Source: Clarireedia homoeocarpa (taxonomy: Eukaryota > Ascomycota > Leotiomycetes > Helotiales > Rutstroemiaceae). From it: a stretch of 64,000 bases of DNA. The translations under genes were made by a program, and so were the position numbers. This document shows, one piece after another, positions 1 to 12,828 of this stretch (positions are counted from its first letter, which is position 1; each line of letters opens with the position of its first letter). The notes under the pieces were generated by a model. The model was not told where the DNA came from and did no database searches. It was given only the letters and a program-made list of their open reading frames with translations. The DNA lies in the NCBI GenBank assembly GCA_001465935.1, contig LNKV01000008.1, forward strand, positions 496,001 to 560,000, read 5' to 3'.

Positions 1-3
1 AAC

Positions 4-43
4 AGCACCTGCACCTGCACCTGCACCTACCTGCACCTGCACT
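4..43. repeat. CACCTG hexanucleotide microsatellite
   Basis: About six copies of a 6-bp CACCTG unit open the window. The following stretch to about 695 holds no convincing gene; the short open frames there lack family features. Confidence 0.85.
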
Positions 44-695
44 GTGCCATTATCAGAAGAGATCGCAAGCAACTGTTGGCTACACAGCAAAACGAAGTTT
101 GTCTCAGTTGGCAAAAATACTTAATCTGTTGCACACTGTCGGACAAACAAGTAACCTTACAGTCCCTGTTCTTGTATCTTATATTTGCTGGCCAGTCACA
201 TAGCAGAGAACATATTGTGCATACAGTATTATACGATTGGTTGCGACAAGGACCACAGCTGTTTATCCAACAGACCAAGTAACGTTATATGTTTGCGGGA
301 ACTTGCAAGTAGTTCTATCTCTTTTGGAAGCTCTGTAAGCTCTGTATGTTTGTATAGACTGCGATATATTAAGAATAAATCTACCAAGACGGCTATTTGG
401 TTTCTATGTATGTAGTGTACTTTGGTCCAATAGTCTATTCGAAGACATCTGGTCCCTTCCGTGTCAGACTGCTACTTTGTTTTTCGCGTCCATGTTCCTT
501 TGCCTTTTCCTGACCCCGTTCCTGAACCTTTTCCTATCCCTTGTATTTTTTTTTACTTCGCCGGTGCATCCGAGACCCTTGAATAAAGCTCCCAAACTTC
601 ATGCATGCATTGCAGCGCCCGCGGTATATAACAAGACAAGTATTACTCGGATAAAAAACTAATCAATATACACATTACATTATCTTCCCCCGCCC

Positions 696-2059
696 CTAAG
701 CAGTAATAATCGCCGCCCCCACCAACGTATCTAACCCACTACTTGTGCTCTCCAAACTCTCTGGATCCGTACTTCCCCCGCTCCACACTAACCCTAGCAT
801 ATTATCCTTATCGTCGTCCGTTTCCACAATACTCTTCGCATTCGTCTGCAAGAAAGTCCTATACCTCGTCAGCGTGTCCGCATCCACGCCATTCGCCCTC
901 TGCACCAAAAACGCCAAATTCCTCGTAAACACGCCCTTGAACTGCGCTGCGTTATTATCGCAGTGTCCTGGCTCGCACGCCTTTTCTACGAGAATGCCGT
1001 TCGAAGTGAGGTTGGCGATGACTGAGTTGGCAATCTGTGTCGCGAGAGTGGTGTATGAAGCATCTTTTGTGGACCAGGTCAGTTCGACGAGGCCGGAGAG
1101 GATAATGCCTTGGTTGTAGGTATAGACCGTGTTGTGATTATTGGTGCACGTGGACATGGAGATGCCGTCGTTAAAAAGGTGGGTATTGCTGTCTAGGGTT
1201 GTGGTGGAGTTGGTTACGAGGAAGGCGTATGATTCGAGGGCTTGCGCGAAGTAGTAGCCGGCACCGGTGGAATCCTTCTTGTCAGGGAGGCGGTTTGCGA
1301 GTTTGGCAGATGCGGTAAGGTACAGAGAGGTTTCAACTGTATTCACCCCGCTATGTAATTTATCCCACCTGGAGAGAGAGAGAGTCAATATTTATTTCAG
1401 GCCCATGAGGAAGGAGTTTAAACACGCTTGGTATGATGAGGAATAGCAAGAGAGCAAACATACCACAAACCACCACACGGTGTCTGGCCCCACACTGACT
1501 TTGCATCCTCGTAAATTGCAACCGCAGTATCAAGATACCTCTGATCCTGGGTAACATCATAAACCTCAATCCAAGCCAAACACCACCACAACTCATCATC
1601 ATAGTAGTCGTTCAAAAAGTCCTTAAACCCGGATGCTGGTGCATTTACCAACACTGTCGAAAACATATCCTTCATCCAGGGAGCCGTGCCTGGGTACTTG
1701 CCATAGTAGTTGGCAAGCATAGTAAGTGTGTTGGCGCTATTCCACCAGTCTCCCGTAAATTGCTTCGTGCTACTATCGACGCGGCCCCAGAGTCCGGCGG
1801 TAGCATTGTAGAAAGACTTCTGCATTGCATTGATGCTAGAGGCGGCATAGTTCTGGTAGTCGACGGCCGTGAAAGTCGATGAGGAAGCAGTGGCGCGGCC
1901 AAATAGTGATGCAGTTGCTCTGCTCAGGAGTGATGGTTTACGCGACTTGTGATTGTTGGTGCTTCGGTGTCGTATCGCTGTTGGCATGGCGTCCACAACT
2001 GAAGGAACCGAAGCCAAAGCAACGAAGGAGGCCAGGATCTGGCCGTAGGAAATATGCAT
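696..2059 (-). CDS. GH76 family alpha-1,6-mannanase-like secreted protein
   Basis: Two exons, 1464-2059 and 696-1368, with a 95-bp intron (GTATGT donor, CCAG acceptor). Joining them gives 422 residues and makes the ...GLW/WDKLHSG... junction. The N-terminus is a signal peptide (about residues 1-24). The DYYDDELWW segment holds the paired catalytic Asp residues (about D154/D155) of GH76 enzymes such as Aman6, Dfg5 and Dcw1. YNQGIIL and the later (alpha/alpha)6 repeats also fit. GH76 proteins act on alpha-1,6-mannan or on GPI-glycan cores during wall cross-linking. No hydrophobic GPI-attachment tail is visible, so a secreted enzyme is more likely than a GPI-anchored Dfg5/Dcw1 orthologue. The family assignment is firm; the substrate is inferred. 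Confidence 0.9.
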
Positions 2060-3545
2060 GTTGGAATTCCGTGTATTTGTCTACCAACAAAGAATACGAA
2101 GCGAGGAATAGACGCTTTTCCCGAGGATCTTGGAGGGAGTAACGACGAAAGAGGCGCGGGTACACCTCAGACTTATATACGAAGTCATGATGACCGAGCC
2201 AAGGCGTCTAAGGCTCATATGTAGTGAGATGAAAACTTCCTTTCATGGCATTGTATGTAATAGGCCGAGAAATTGGAGTCCTGAAAAATCAATATGGAGG
2301 ACGACGGAGGGGTCGACGTATGTGGTTCGAGCGTTGGGTGTCCTAATTATGGATACCGGAAGGGTCCTCCTTCCAACAAGCTAGGATGCTTCAAAGGCTT
2401 CTGACAAGGAGAACCTGAACGGATGGCGATCATTTTTAAAGCGCTTTGGGAACTACATGATGTTTCAGAGGCTTTTATTGGATCGCGGAAAAGGTACATA
2501 CCTCGTTCTTGAACTACCTTTAATCTCTGCCTGAGACAAGGGCAGCACTTGGAAGAGCAAACTCGTAAATCCGAATGAACATTTTGCGAAAAGCCGGACC
2601 ACTACAAGCATCCCGTCAAGCTGAAATTCATACAGCTTGGAATAGAATTGCCGCATTACTCGCACAGTATTGATATCATACATTCTTGTTTTGTGCTTGA
2701 GAGCCGGTCGCATTGGGTGTATATCAGGTCAATATTTCATCATAATACAGTATTGGAAGTTGTTGGTCCGCCGAGATGGCACCTCAGCTTGGCGGCTTAA
2801 CCTTAGAACTAACGTTAGATAATCCAACCTCGAACCCAGCGAATAGCAACGTTCCCAGCCGTCTGGGACACAACACGACGAAACTGCAGTTCAAAGTTCT
2901 GTTCCGCTCCCCAAGTGGGAACCGCTGACAGTCTCTAAGCATAATGTTCTTCCCTGGAAAGAAATTACAGTAGTACAGGACTGTGGTGGTGAGAGCAGTT
3001 CTCCCATTGTCTGATCTGATCGTCAAGTAGAACTATAATACAGCTATAAAGACGTTTCACATATCCTTTTTGGGACGAATGTTCGTATACAGCCCGCCGG
3101 CTGGGAGCAGTTTTGTTTTTCTCGACATGTCGCATTCCGATCGTACTGTAATATTCAGGTGCAGAGGAGTTCTAGCCCCAACCCCTGAAGAGGCCGATGC
3201 GTGGTGGAATCCCAGTCATATCGCGATACAGTACGGTTACCGCGCCGCACAGGAACTTCATGCAGAATGCCTCAGCCACATCATCCAAGCTTACCGCTGC
3301 TGTTGGTTCATCTCATCTAATGCATTGAAATCCTAATCTCTCAAACCTTATGCACCAACTGCGCTCGCCGCTCCAGAACCTGGTACCATCAAGACGAGCC
3401 ACCCGATCCGATCACTCGAGAGTCCGCTGGTGCATTCCGCAGGGAGAAACAAAGGCCGATCCCAGTTACGGCTACATATCAACGTGCCGTACATCACACC
3501 CTATTCAAGCGGTCAGGAAGCTGCGCCAGATTCTCCTCCTCCAAC
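2060..3545. other. Intergenic region, no supported gene
   Basis: This 1.5-kb stretch holds the upstream region of the GH76 gene and of the P5C reductase gene. The open frames in it are short, without recognisable motifs or splice continuity, and I assign none of them. Confidence 0.6.
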
Positions 3546-4552
3546 ATGGCTTCTTTCCCTGCCGATACCATGTCGTCGCCCAAGACAGCCGGTCTTACAC
3601 TTGCCATCATCGGCTGCGGTACGTTCTGAGCCCGTGTATGCCCAACGCGCTCTAGGCTTATGTAAACACAGGAACAATGGGTACCTCCATCTTGCAAGGC
3701 ATCATAAGCGCAAGAGCCCAGGGGATTTCGAGCATTTCGTCCGACGCGCCCAAAATCACCAAATTCGTCGCGTGCGTAAACTCCATGGCATCGGTCCAAC
3801 GACTCCGCGATGAATTCCAAGACTCTGAAGAACGAGTCAATGTAATCGTCGGAAACTCAGTGCAAGCGATGCAACAAGCTGACGTTGTGCTTTTGGCCTG
3901 TAAACCCTATATGGTGGATACCATATTGGGCCAGCCTGGCGCACGAGATGCTGTGGCTGGTAAACTCGTGATCTCGGTCTTGGTTGGTACGCCTGTAGAT
4001 AAGATGGTGAATATTCTGACTCAGGGAAATGACATTTGGCGCAAGAAGGAGGATATCTCCAATTGGCAAATTGTTCGTGCTATGCCGAATCTCGCTGCGT
4101 CTTTCCGAGAATCGAACACTGTGGTAGAGATGGGTGGCCAATTGCGAATATCTTCCATCAATAAATCCATTGTCCGATACATTTTTGGATGTGTGGGACA
4201 CATTGTGGAAGTCGGACCGGCGCAATATGATGCCGCTAGTGTTCTGGCAGCAGCGAGTCTGGCTTTCTTGACAGTCGCAATTGACGGAATTTTGGATGGT
4301 GGTGTCAAGGAAGGTATCAAGAGAAGTGAGGGGAGAGACATATTAGTAACGAGTTTGAAAGGGCTAATTGGCTTGCTGGAAGGAAAAGGTGGTGATGGGA
4401 ATGGAATTAGAACAGGAGACGAAATTCGCGAGCAATTTAGCAGCCCAAGAGGAACGACAATAGAAGGGCTGGTTGGTTTGGAAGAGGATCGCGTAAGATA
4501 TGCATACTGCAGAAGTGTGATGAGAGCAACGAAGAGAAGTTTAGAGATGTGA
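3546..4552 (+). CDS. PRO3: Pyrroline-5-carboxylate reductase
   Basis: Last step of proline synthesis: NAD(P)H-dependent reduction of pyrroline-5-carboxylate to proline in the cytosol. Exons 3546-3618 and 3672-4552 are separated by a 53-bp intron (GTACGT...ACACAG). The join rebuilds the Rossmann motif IIGCGTMGTS at residues 21-30, split by the intron between GCG and TMG. The product is 317 residues. QADVVLLACKP and the C-terminal SPRGTTIEGL segment (usually SPGGTT) match the substrate and dimer region of ProC/Pro3. A second in-frame ATG lies eight codons in (3570), so the exact start is uncertain. The 5' neighbour is unrelated. Confidence 0.94.
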
Positions 4553-4897
4553 AAGGTCACACAAGCACAGGGAAACTGCCATTTCGGGTAGTTGCATTTG
4601 GTCTCGTCTCCGATATGGAATACAATCCAGAGGACATCAGGTCAAGTGACCCTTATACACACCATTTTCTATAGATATATATCCGACTTCCACATTGGCG
4701 CGTTGAACGACCCGATCGAATTTAGATACCCTGACTACCGCAAGCCTCACTACCTTCCCCTTCCCCTTTGCTGGCGACAACTTATCTTCGATATCTATCT
4801 GATGATAGGAAAGACTGATCGGAATCTCTCTTTTGAAATAGAGTCGTAAAAAATGCCATCAATTTCCTCGAACCAAATACAAGCAAATTTTACAGGT
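4553..4897. other. Convergent intergenic spacer
   Basis: 345 bp between the 3' ends of the P5C reductase gene and MLH3; it should hold both 3' UTRs. No gene is seen. Confidence 0.6.
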
Positions 4898-7888
4898 CTA
4901 ATCTTCTTCTTCCACATGCGGCTCGATTTCTCGTCTGCTCATCCATTTCCGCCATTCAAACCCAAATGACCCCCTTCCGACCTCTGCATCGTTATGCAAG
5001 TCTGGCACCTCTTTCCTTCTATTCCATGTTCCACCAGCCATCCCCATCGCATCAACATTCCCGAGTGGCACTAGACTAACCCTCCCATGCGCACACATGA
5101 ACGGGAATCGCGTCGCAGCCAATCTCGTAACCAACTCTTTACACTCTTCCAAACTCAATTCATCATCGAACATTATAGCACTCCTGCACGCTCTGCTATT
5201 CAATAATTCGAGCATACCTCGTGGTAAATGGGTGACTCTATCGACCCAGGTAGAAGCTGACGAAACTGGCGGGTGATGAGTGGGATGTTCGCGGTAGGAA
5301 TAGATCTCTGTGCGAAGGATATGTATTAGAAGTTTCGGATTAGCGATCAAACGTGCAGAAATTAAAGGTGGTAAATGAGTTATTGTGAGGCGAGTTTGGG
5401 TGGGTTGGGAGTAGATAAGACCCCAATACGAGAAGTGAAATTTTTCACTACGAAAAAGTTCGGCATCCTTTGAAGAGATGTCAAAAGACAATGGCTTTTC
5501 GAGCAACGACGTATTTACAGACGATAGCACTGATGCAGGAGCACTAAGTGGGTAGTTCAGAAATTCTGCGAGCAGAGATTCGATTCGTATTCGCTCGTCA
5601 GCAGCATGTTGATCGATAATCACTAGAAGCGAGTTGGTACTGTCGTCGGTCGAGAATCTGGTTGGTATTTTAGCTAGAATGAATTTCTTATCGACTTGAG
5701 AAATTATCTCTGCGTTGCGGAGAGCTTCTTTTGATATACTACCATTGAGCCCTGAAGAAGTGTCCTTCAACGCATTTTCGATGTCGATCTGAGCACAGTG
5801 ATGGTGCTGACCGTGTATGATTTCTTGTGTTTTCAACTCTAGGCCGTCGGCAGAAACATGTGGTATGGAAGGTTCGGTAGGAGTAAATATTGGATTTTCC
5901 CAGTTTTTCAACACGTCATCAATCCAAGGGATTGGGTGCTTGGAGGAAGCTCTCAACCTGCTTTCTGAACTCAGTCGAATCGATGTGCCGACGAGGCTAT
6001 GAGTTTCTTGTATATGCATCTTGTCAGATAAAACTAAACCTGTTCTTGTATTTACCATAGACTTGACTTTGTTGATGGGATTCGTCCATGGGACTAATGA
6101 GTCTCCATTTGCATCCACAATCTTAGTTCTATCGACAACTGATGAAAGATCTGATGGAGAAAACTCTGAACCAACTACCTCGAAGGGACGTCTAACCAAC
6201 TTTCCAGATTTTTCTATCAACGGGGTTGAGCATGGCTGCGTGGTCATGAATAGTGATTGTGTGTTATCGCCGTCCACTACATCTACAGATGGAGCTTCGA
6301 GCTTCCTTTGTGCCGTCTCCTTCGTTTCGTCAGCCTTCCTGCCCATTTTGACCCTGGACCAGGAATTAAAGGGGCTCTCAATCCCTGAAAAGGATCGACG
6401 CATCGATGGAAGATCGGATCCTACGCCTAACCTAGAATCCTCAATTCTTTTTAAACCGGATTTTATTCTGCCAGGTGACGATGCGACCAGCGTACTTGAG
6501 CGACTTTTCGGTGTTGATTGCTGTACTGTAGTAGACACATTACTTTGCCTCTCCTTTGCTTCATCTGGTGGCACAAAGTCGTCTATAGGTCGTTTCTTAT
6601 GACCCTCACATACGGCCCTTGGACGAAAATTGTTCCTGGCTAGGAATTCGTGGATGACTACCCGAAGCAGCTCCAACACACTGCCTAGTGTATTCCTTCT
6701 ATCATCAAAAAGATCGTTAACATTCAGCGTTCTGTAACGAGCAATACCCGTTTGGTGAATATTAATGTAGAACATTGGCCATCGTTCCACACCCTTCCTC
6801 CCTCCCTTCAACTCCCTATTAGTGTAGCCGTCACCCTTATATCTTCGGTCTCTCGCTCTCCTCTCCACTTCAAATGCATCAAGCTCTTCTGCTTCTTCTT
6901 GGTTCCCAAATGCTGAGTTCGAGAACCAACGATTGACGTCCTCATACAAAATGCTCCCACTGTCCTGGGCTGTGAAAGGCTCAATACCAAATGCCAAAAA
7001 CTGGACGTGCTTAGTGGCATTTGGTATCAGGGATATTGCTCCATCGATAGCCAAATTTGAAGTAGAGCCAGATATCGGAACCCACGATGCTCTCTCATCT
7101 GATGTAATGTAGGAAGCTTGGAGAAGTATACCCGGGATATTGTGAATATCAGTGTCTCCTATTTGTAAAGGTTCGAATGACGAAGTGGCAGAGGATCTGC
7201 GAATAATAATTTTGTCGCTGGGCTTAGTCCCCCTAGCGGTAATTGACACATTCTTAGGCCATGCTAACAGAAGCGATACAATGTCTCTCCGTAGATTTTC
7301 CCATAACTTACTATGCACCTGAAGATTATCTGATGCAATCGCTCTTTGCTTGACACGCACGGGCATATTACCAAATAGGTCGCGGACAGACACACGCGTA
7401 CCATGATCGTGAAACAGAACGTGGTGTTGGACAGGACTTGGAGTGTGCCGTGCCACAATTCCAGATTTGTGCATAGTGACTGAATTATGCGATTTGTGTA
7501 AATGATGATGTGAAAGTATGGAAAGTAATGATACTGCAGACAGAGAAGCGAGGAATGTTCCATGACCGCCATGTACATGAGTTGGGCTATTCAACTTTGA
7601 TGAATCTATCGCAGGCAGATTAGCTACAGAGCAATGTTATGGATGGTGTAACTTACGATGGGGCTTGCCTAGGCCACCATTCGACCCAAATTCCAATGGA
7701 GGTATTCCAAGGCCATCATCTTCAACGGTACAATCGCCTCGACTATAATCAACGGTGATATCTACTTTGGAGCAACTCGCATCCAACGAGTTCTTCACGA
7801 GCTCCAAAACCACTCCATTGAGACTGGTGATGGTGGAAGAAGATTTTATTTGAGCGATGACATCGGGAGGCAATTGTTGTATGGACAT
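4898..7888 (-). CDS. MLH3: DNA mismatch repair protein MLH3 (MutL homologue)
   Basis: Exons 7657-7888 and 4898-7605 flank a 51-bp intron (GTAAGT...GATAG); the product is 979 residues. The N-terminal GHKL ATPase shows ELVKNSLDAS (residues 29-38), the DDGLGI motif and GTRVSVRDLFGNMPVR. The C-terminal half holds the metal-binding endonuclease motif DQHAADERIRIE (about residue 740), then ACRSAIMF and FPFMCAHGR, the zinc-site pattern typical of MLH3/PMS1-type MutL. MLH3 pairs with MLH1, nicks DNA in mismatch repair and resolves meiotic crossovers. The start at 7888 is the first ATG that places the ATPase at the usual distance. A long poorly conserved linker (about residues 300-640) separates the domains, as in other fungi. 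No inactivating change is seen. Confidence 0.93.
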
Positions 7889-8873
7889 TGCGACGGGGGA
7901 AAGCGAGGCAATAGAGACAGAAGAAAAAAAGAGATGCTCAGCAGCAAAACGTTGTAAGTTCTCGGGCTGTAATAAGGGAAGGTACCAAACAAGCAAGAGC
8001 TTTCCATAGGGAACATGGACACTGGCTGAGGCAAATTGACATCGTGGAGTAAATGTCAGATCAGACCGAGCCCTTGGCTCTCAACAAGAGTCTCGGTGAT
8101 GGGTGGAATGAAATATTCACGACTTGAAACATTTGTCAAAGTCTACACTCAGCCGCAAGGTAACGACGAGCCTTCGGCATAACATATCTCAATTGACTGA
8201 AGGATGATCGACGAGAATGAGCTCCAGTCACATGATAGATAGCTAGCTGGCTCGCATACGCTAGTCTATATAGAGTAAGGTCAATCTCGGAATTTAATAC
8301 AGTAGGCAGCTAAAATATGCGAAATGCGAATCATCCGAACGCTGCAGCATCAGGTATCAGCGAGTGCTGCACCAGCCAGCTCTTAGCCAACGGGTACATT
8401 TGTTCACCGGCACACGAATCCAGATTCCTCAAAATCGCCACGAAAGAGAGAAAACCATATATCTTCAACCTCTTCTTTATCCATTTCCTTTGCACAAGAC
8501 TCACGCACTTTCGTTTTTCTACTCCAGAAACGTCGAGTAAACAGAAGGAAGTGGGACGAGCAGCGAAGAAAGAAACGGATTCCAATACAGATCGGCACGG
8601 CTTGCGATATCACAAGCCCACGGCATCTCTCGCAGGGTTTCATTGTTTCGTCTTCATTGTCAGTAGTTCTACTCGCCGGACATTATCCCTTCCAAGCCTC
8701 ATCGCCTCGTCGCCGCATCGGCCCTTGACTTCTACTTTTCGACACTGCCACTACCCACTACCACTACCAATCTCCACGCGCGTACGAGCTACTTCAATAC
8801 ATCCTGCAACGTCCTTCACTCCACAAACGCCGCACGTTACGAATAATCACAAATCTCCGTTCCGTCCCGCACA
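7889..8873. promoter_or_regulatory. Divergent promoter region between MLH3 and the 8.9-kb gene
   Basis: 985 bp between two divergent start codons. The right part (about 8640-8870) is rich in C/T and CA, as expected for a long fungal 5' leader. Open frames here are not supported as genes. Confidence 0.5.
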
Positions 8874-10323
8874 ATGGCAACAACGGAGTTAGCACCACAA
8901 CAACAATCCCACTCATCGCAAATCAATGGTACTGTCCACCCCTACCCTCTGCCATCTACCTATCATACCATCCTATCACCATCATTTATTTCTATTCACG
9001 CGAAACTACCATTCAGCATACTTCCATACACTAATAATCATGCCAGACCGCGCAGATAGAGTAGCAGGACGCCGCAGACCCTTCTCATCATGGATGAAGA
9101 AACTTACCAACTTCAAGGCCGGTTCCTCAACTGCTGATACGACTTCACCTACGAACTCGAAGCGCAATGCCTATCAAATGAGAACAAACTCGAAGAAACA
9201 ATCGCCTTCCAAGAACAACAATCCATATCCTGAATCGGGTCGTGTCAATGGTGCTGCGACCGCGTCGCATCCTGGAAATGGACATCTGTCATTCGCAACG
9301 GGCCCGACAGGCGATTCAGTCAGCACATCGTCATTCGAACGAAGTCGAAGATCAACTCATTATTCCGAAGATGGAAACCCGCCACCAACAATCGGGACTA
9401 AATCTATCGCACCAACAGGAGAAGAACAAGATCAAGATAGAGCGCATTCAATTGTAGCAGCTTCTCATGCTCCATCATCTGGTGAAGCCACAAACACGAC
9501 AATCGGTGGTGGGGTCAGTTCTGCTAGAGGCCCTGATAGCACATTTTCTTCTCCTGCACCATCGGTCAGATCCTTGACTACAACTCTCACGACCATCCAT
9601 TCAGCTGCAGCTCCCGCTGTACCCGCTTCACATAATGCTACAAATATGAACAATACCCAGGGCATCCAGTTTACCCATCAGTTCCCGACATCTCCACCGG
9701 CCACTGCCTTGCCTGCACACTTGGCCCCACAAGGCAGTGGAGGACACCCCGCAACCTACAATACTGCCACCGCGAACAACCTTCTCACGGATAATGCATC
9801 AATTCTGACCCTAGCATCGTCGTCTAAACGAAGACGCAGGAGGTCCATGGATACTGATGCATCAGTCCGTGCTTTGGCTCCATCCTCTGTTTTTGGCGGA
9901 AGTCGTGAAAGCCTACCTCTGAGTGTTCTCAGCGCTACAGTTGATGGTACCAATATCACATCGCCTACAGCTTTACATCAATCACGCCCGGTCAACGAGA
10001 GAGCTAGCATCTACTCATCAACTGGTGTCGCTCCAGCTTTACCAAGCGAGCGAAATAGCTACTATGCAGGAAAACAAGCTCTGGCTAATGATGGTGGGAG
10101 TGTGAAGAGTGGGTTACTGGGTCATGGCAGGAATGATAGCATTTCTGGAAGTATTGGAGGAGTTGCCCCTGGAAGCCCTTTAGCTAGTCCTCGTGATCCA
10201 AATGCTTCTACGGGAAAGTTGAGTCGAAGTAATTCGGCTTGGGGCGAGAACAGCGAGCTCGTAGCGGCGGCGGCGGCGGCGGAGGCGGCAGATGGAAAGC
10301 CGAAGACTGAAGCTGAGGAGTAA
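8874..10323 (+). CDS. Ser/Thr-rich conserved fungal protein of unknown function
   Basis: Proposed exons are 8874-8928 and 9056-10323, with a 127-bp intron (GTACTG donor, an ACTAAT branch-like site, GCAG acceptor), giving 440 residues. The alternative is an unspliced start at the ATG at 9040. Visible features are a basic, tryptophan-containing N-terminus (RRRPFSSWMKKLTNFK), a long low-complexity Ser/Thr/Ala/Pro/Asn middle, a patch KRRRRRS followed by the well-defined segment VFGGSRESLPLSVLSA, then SERNSYYAGK and an alanine-rich acidic tail. Similar proteins in other moulds have, from memory, been given an automatic 'polycystin cation channel' name, but no membrane segment is present here, so that name should not be adopted. 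A disordered, probably phosphorylated regulatory protein is the safest description. Confidence 0.75.
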
Positions 10324-11048
10324 TTTTCCACTGCATGAGATCGGATGGAATTGATGGGAGACTGAGATTGATCCTCAGCATCACAACTTCGCAAGCCAGT
10401 GGACTTAATCCCCAGTCTTTTGGGGCGCAACTCAAAGTCACAATATTATCAAGGTGTTTCTAAGGTCGACTGTACGTTCAATCATGAGGATGAGGAAATG
10501 TTTTACGAATTTGGGGTGGGAAGGACAGCGAGAAGGTTTGGAGGCAAGGAGATATTAAATGCCGGCGTTTGGTTGTTAGCAAGATACCCGATAATACTGC
10601 AATATAACTTAGCCCATTAGGTCTGCTTCCGTGGTACCATCTACATCACTGAGTGCGTGTTTTGGGTTGAACGTCTATCGACATGCCGCAAGTACTACCG
10701 TTTATTTCGGTTTATGATCTCTTACAATGAGGAGTCACTTTTTGGGAATGGTAGGAGTACCTCAAAGGCCACGCTGTGAACCAAGGCACTATCATCGAGA
10801 TAATCCAACAAACAAGGGGTTTTACGAGTATGAGCTCATCGATTTCCAAGAAGTTGTTGGAATGTCCACCTCAATTTGGTCAGCTAAACGCCCATTCCAC
10901 CTTCGGAATCTATTATCAGGTGAGCCAATTTGTACAATTACATTCCACGCGATAGCGACTTCTCTTCATCATATTTCCCCTCATCTCATCATGCTCGCCC
11001 ATATATACCCATCTATCCAGATCCATTAAAATCTCAATCCACGCAATC
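10324..11048. other. Intergenic region
   Basis: 725 bp between two tandem plus-strand genes; 3' UTR of the first and promoter of the GT32 gene. No gene is seen. Confidence 0.55.
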
Positions 11049-12828
11049 ATGCTACTCACAATGCACTACAACCGCATTGCTCTCCTCCTCATCCTAATTC
11101 TTTTCTCTCTGCTCACAGTCCTCCATCATATACGTCCGCATTCGAAAGTGCATCTACCAAATAATGTGCATAATGTATTGTCTTACTTTTCTGGGCCAGG
11201 AAGGGCAGATAGGAACGTGATTTCGGGAAGAAAGATATCGCAAAGTCAGGTGCTTGAGTTAGGAGCCCGGAGAGGGTTCGTTGATATGGGAAGGGAAGGA
11301 GGGGGGCAGGAGGGCACAGGCAAGGACGGAGCAAAAGGAGGAGAGAAGATACCGAGGATTCTTCATCAGATATGGATTAATTACGGAGGGGGGTTTGAAC
11401 ACGTTTTGGAGGGAAGTAAACGAATGGAGAAAGAAAAGGAAAAGGACAAGGACAAGGACAAGGTGGATAAGGGGAAAGTGAGCAAAAAAGAAAGCAGAGG
11501 AAAGCCAAAAAATGAGGGCAAATGGGACGTCACAGGTGGAGAAGGACTTGAACATGTACCTCAGGAATTGGAAGAGCGGAGACGAACCTGTAAGGTTGTT
11601 AATCGCGGCTGGAAGGTTTACGTACGTTCATTATCTCACTTCACCTATCCTATCACTTCTTTTTCCCATTCACTTATCATTCCACTTTACTACCCCAATC
11701 TTCTTGCTTCTCAGCAACCATTTAATATACCATTGTAAGCCCAACTAATCTCCTTCCTCTCCATCCTAGATCTGGACCGCACCCAAATCTCTCTCCTTCA
11801 TTCAAACACACTACCCCTCCTTTGAGCAAATATACATCTCCTACTCTCATCACTGGCAACGCGTGCAGGCGTTAAAGTATCTCCTATTATTGAAATATGG
11901 AGGTGTAGTGCTAGATTGGGATACGCAGTGTGAGAAGCCGATGGATGCGTTGGTGGGGATCGGAATTGGGTTATTTGTGGGAAGCTGGGAGTTTGAGGGC
12001 AATATGACTGGCCGAGGGAAGATAGATGATGAGGTTAGCGGAGGAGGGGGGGTGGTGAATCGAAAGGGCGTAAGAAAAGGGGGAGGATGGGTGGATAGAA
12101 GGGTTATAGGGGGAAGAGTTGGGCATGGATTTTTTGAGACAGTGGCCGAGGAGTTAGGAAAGGTGAAGGGAGTTGGTAAAGGAAAGAAGTTGGGGCGAAA
12201 GAGTGAAGATGGGGATAGGTTTTTCGAGGGCGTATGGGAGAGATACCATGCTTGGCTTGGGAGCGGAACGACGAATAACACAATTCAAACAAGTCTATCA
12301 AAGATAGAAAACGGAAAAAAGAACAAGAAGCCTGGAGATGCAGATAGCATCGGCTGGCGATTTCCTCTCTACACCGCAGAACAGCACAAAAGATTCTGGG
12401 CCCCTCATCTCGAGCACTCCTTTCCAACAACACATCAACATAAACAAACATTCGCCAATCAGAAAAGCAAAAACAAGGTAAATCCTTCGGCACTGAGTAA
12501 ATGGTTCATCAGCAGCAATCCGCCACCGCAAACAACCCCAGCTATCGCGGGGATCAACCACAATCAGATTATCATAGTGTTAACCGGCCTTTGTATGGTC
12601 TTAGTTTGGATCTGGATATGTTTGTGGGCGTGCAGGAGCGGGAATAAGAGGGGCGTTGGGGGAGGAGGGGGTTCGGGGTGGAGGAGAGGGAGAGGTAGAG
12701 AGAGGTATAGGAGGGGAACGGGGACGGGGGCATATTTGGGGGTTGGGGGGTATGGGTATGGTGGCGGGAGTCGTGGATCAGGGCTGTATGAGGAGATTGT
12801 GGAAGAGGGGGAGGGGAAGAATATCTAA
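11049..12828 (+). CDS. GT32 family glycosyltransferase (SUR1/OCH1-like)
   Basis: Exons 11049-11621 and 11770-12828, with a 148-bp phase-0 intron (GTACGT...CCTAG), give 543 residues. The order is: N-terminal membrane anchor (about residues 9-28); IPRILHQIW, the GT32 entry motif; a Lys/Asp/Glu-rich insertion; WKVYIWTAP; QRVQALKYLLLLKYGG; and the nucleotide-sugar DXD motif as LDWD (about 239-241). A second hydrophobic helix lies near the C-terminus (QIIIVLTGLCMVLVWIWICLW), followed by a Gly/Arg-rich tail. GT32 enzymes include inositol-phosphorylceramide mannosyltransferases and Och1-type mannosyltransferases of the Golgi; two membrane segments favour the SUR1-like kind. The usual QR(A/S)DALRY is QRVQALKY here, so the family Asp is replaced. 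The substrate is unknown. Confidence 0.82.

Noticed and set aside
8317..8892. Plus-strand frame of 191 codons before the 8.9-kb gene
   Set aside because: C/T- and Ser/Pro-rich leader composition; it overlaps the real start codon in another frame.
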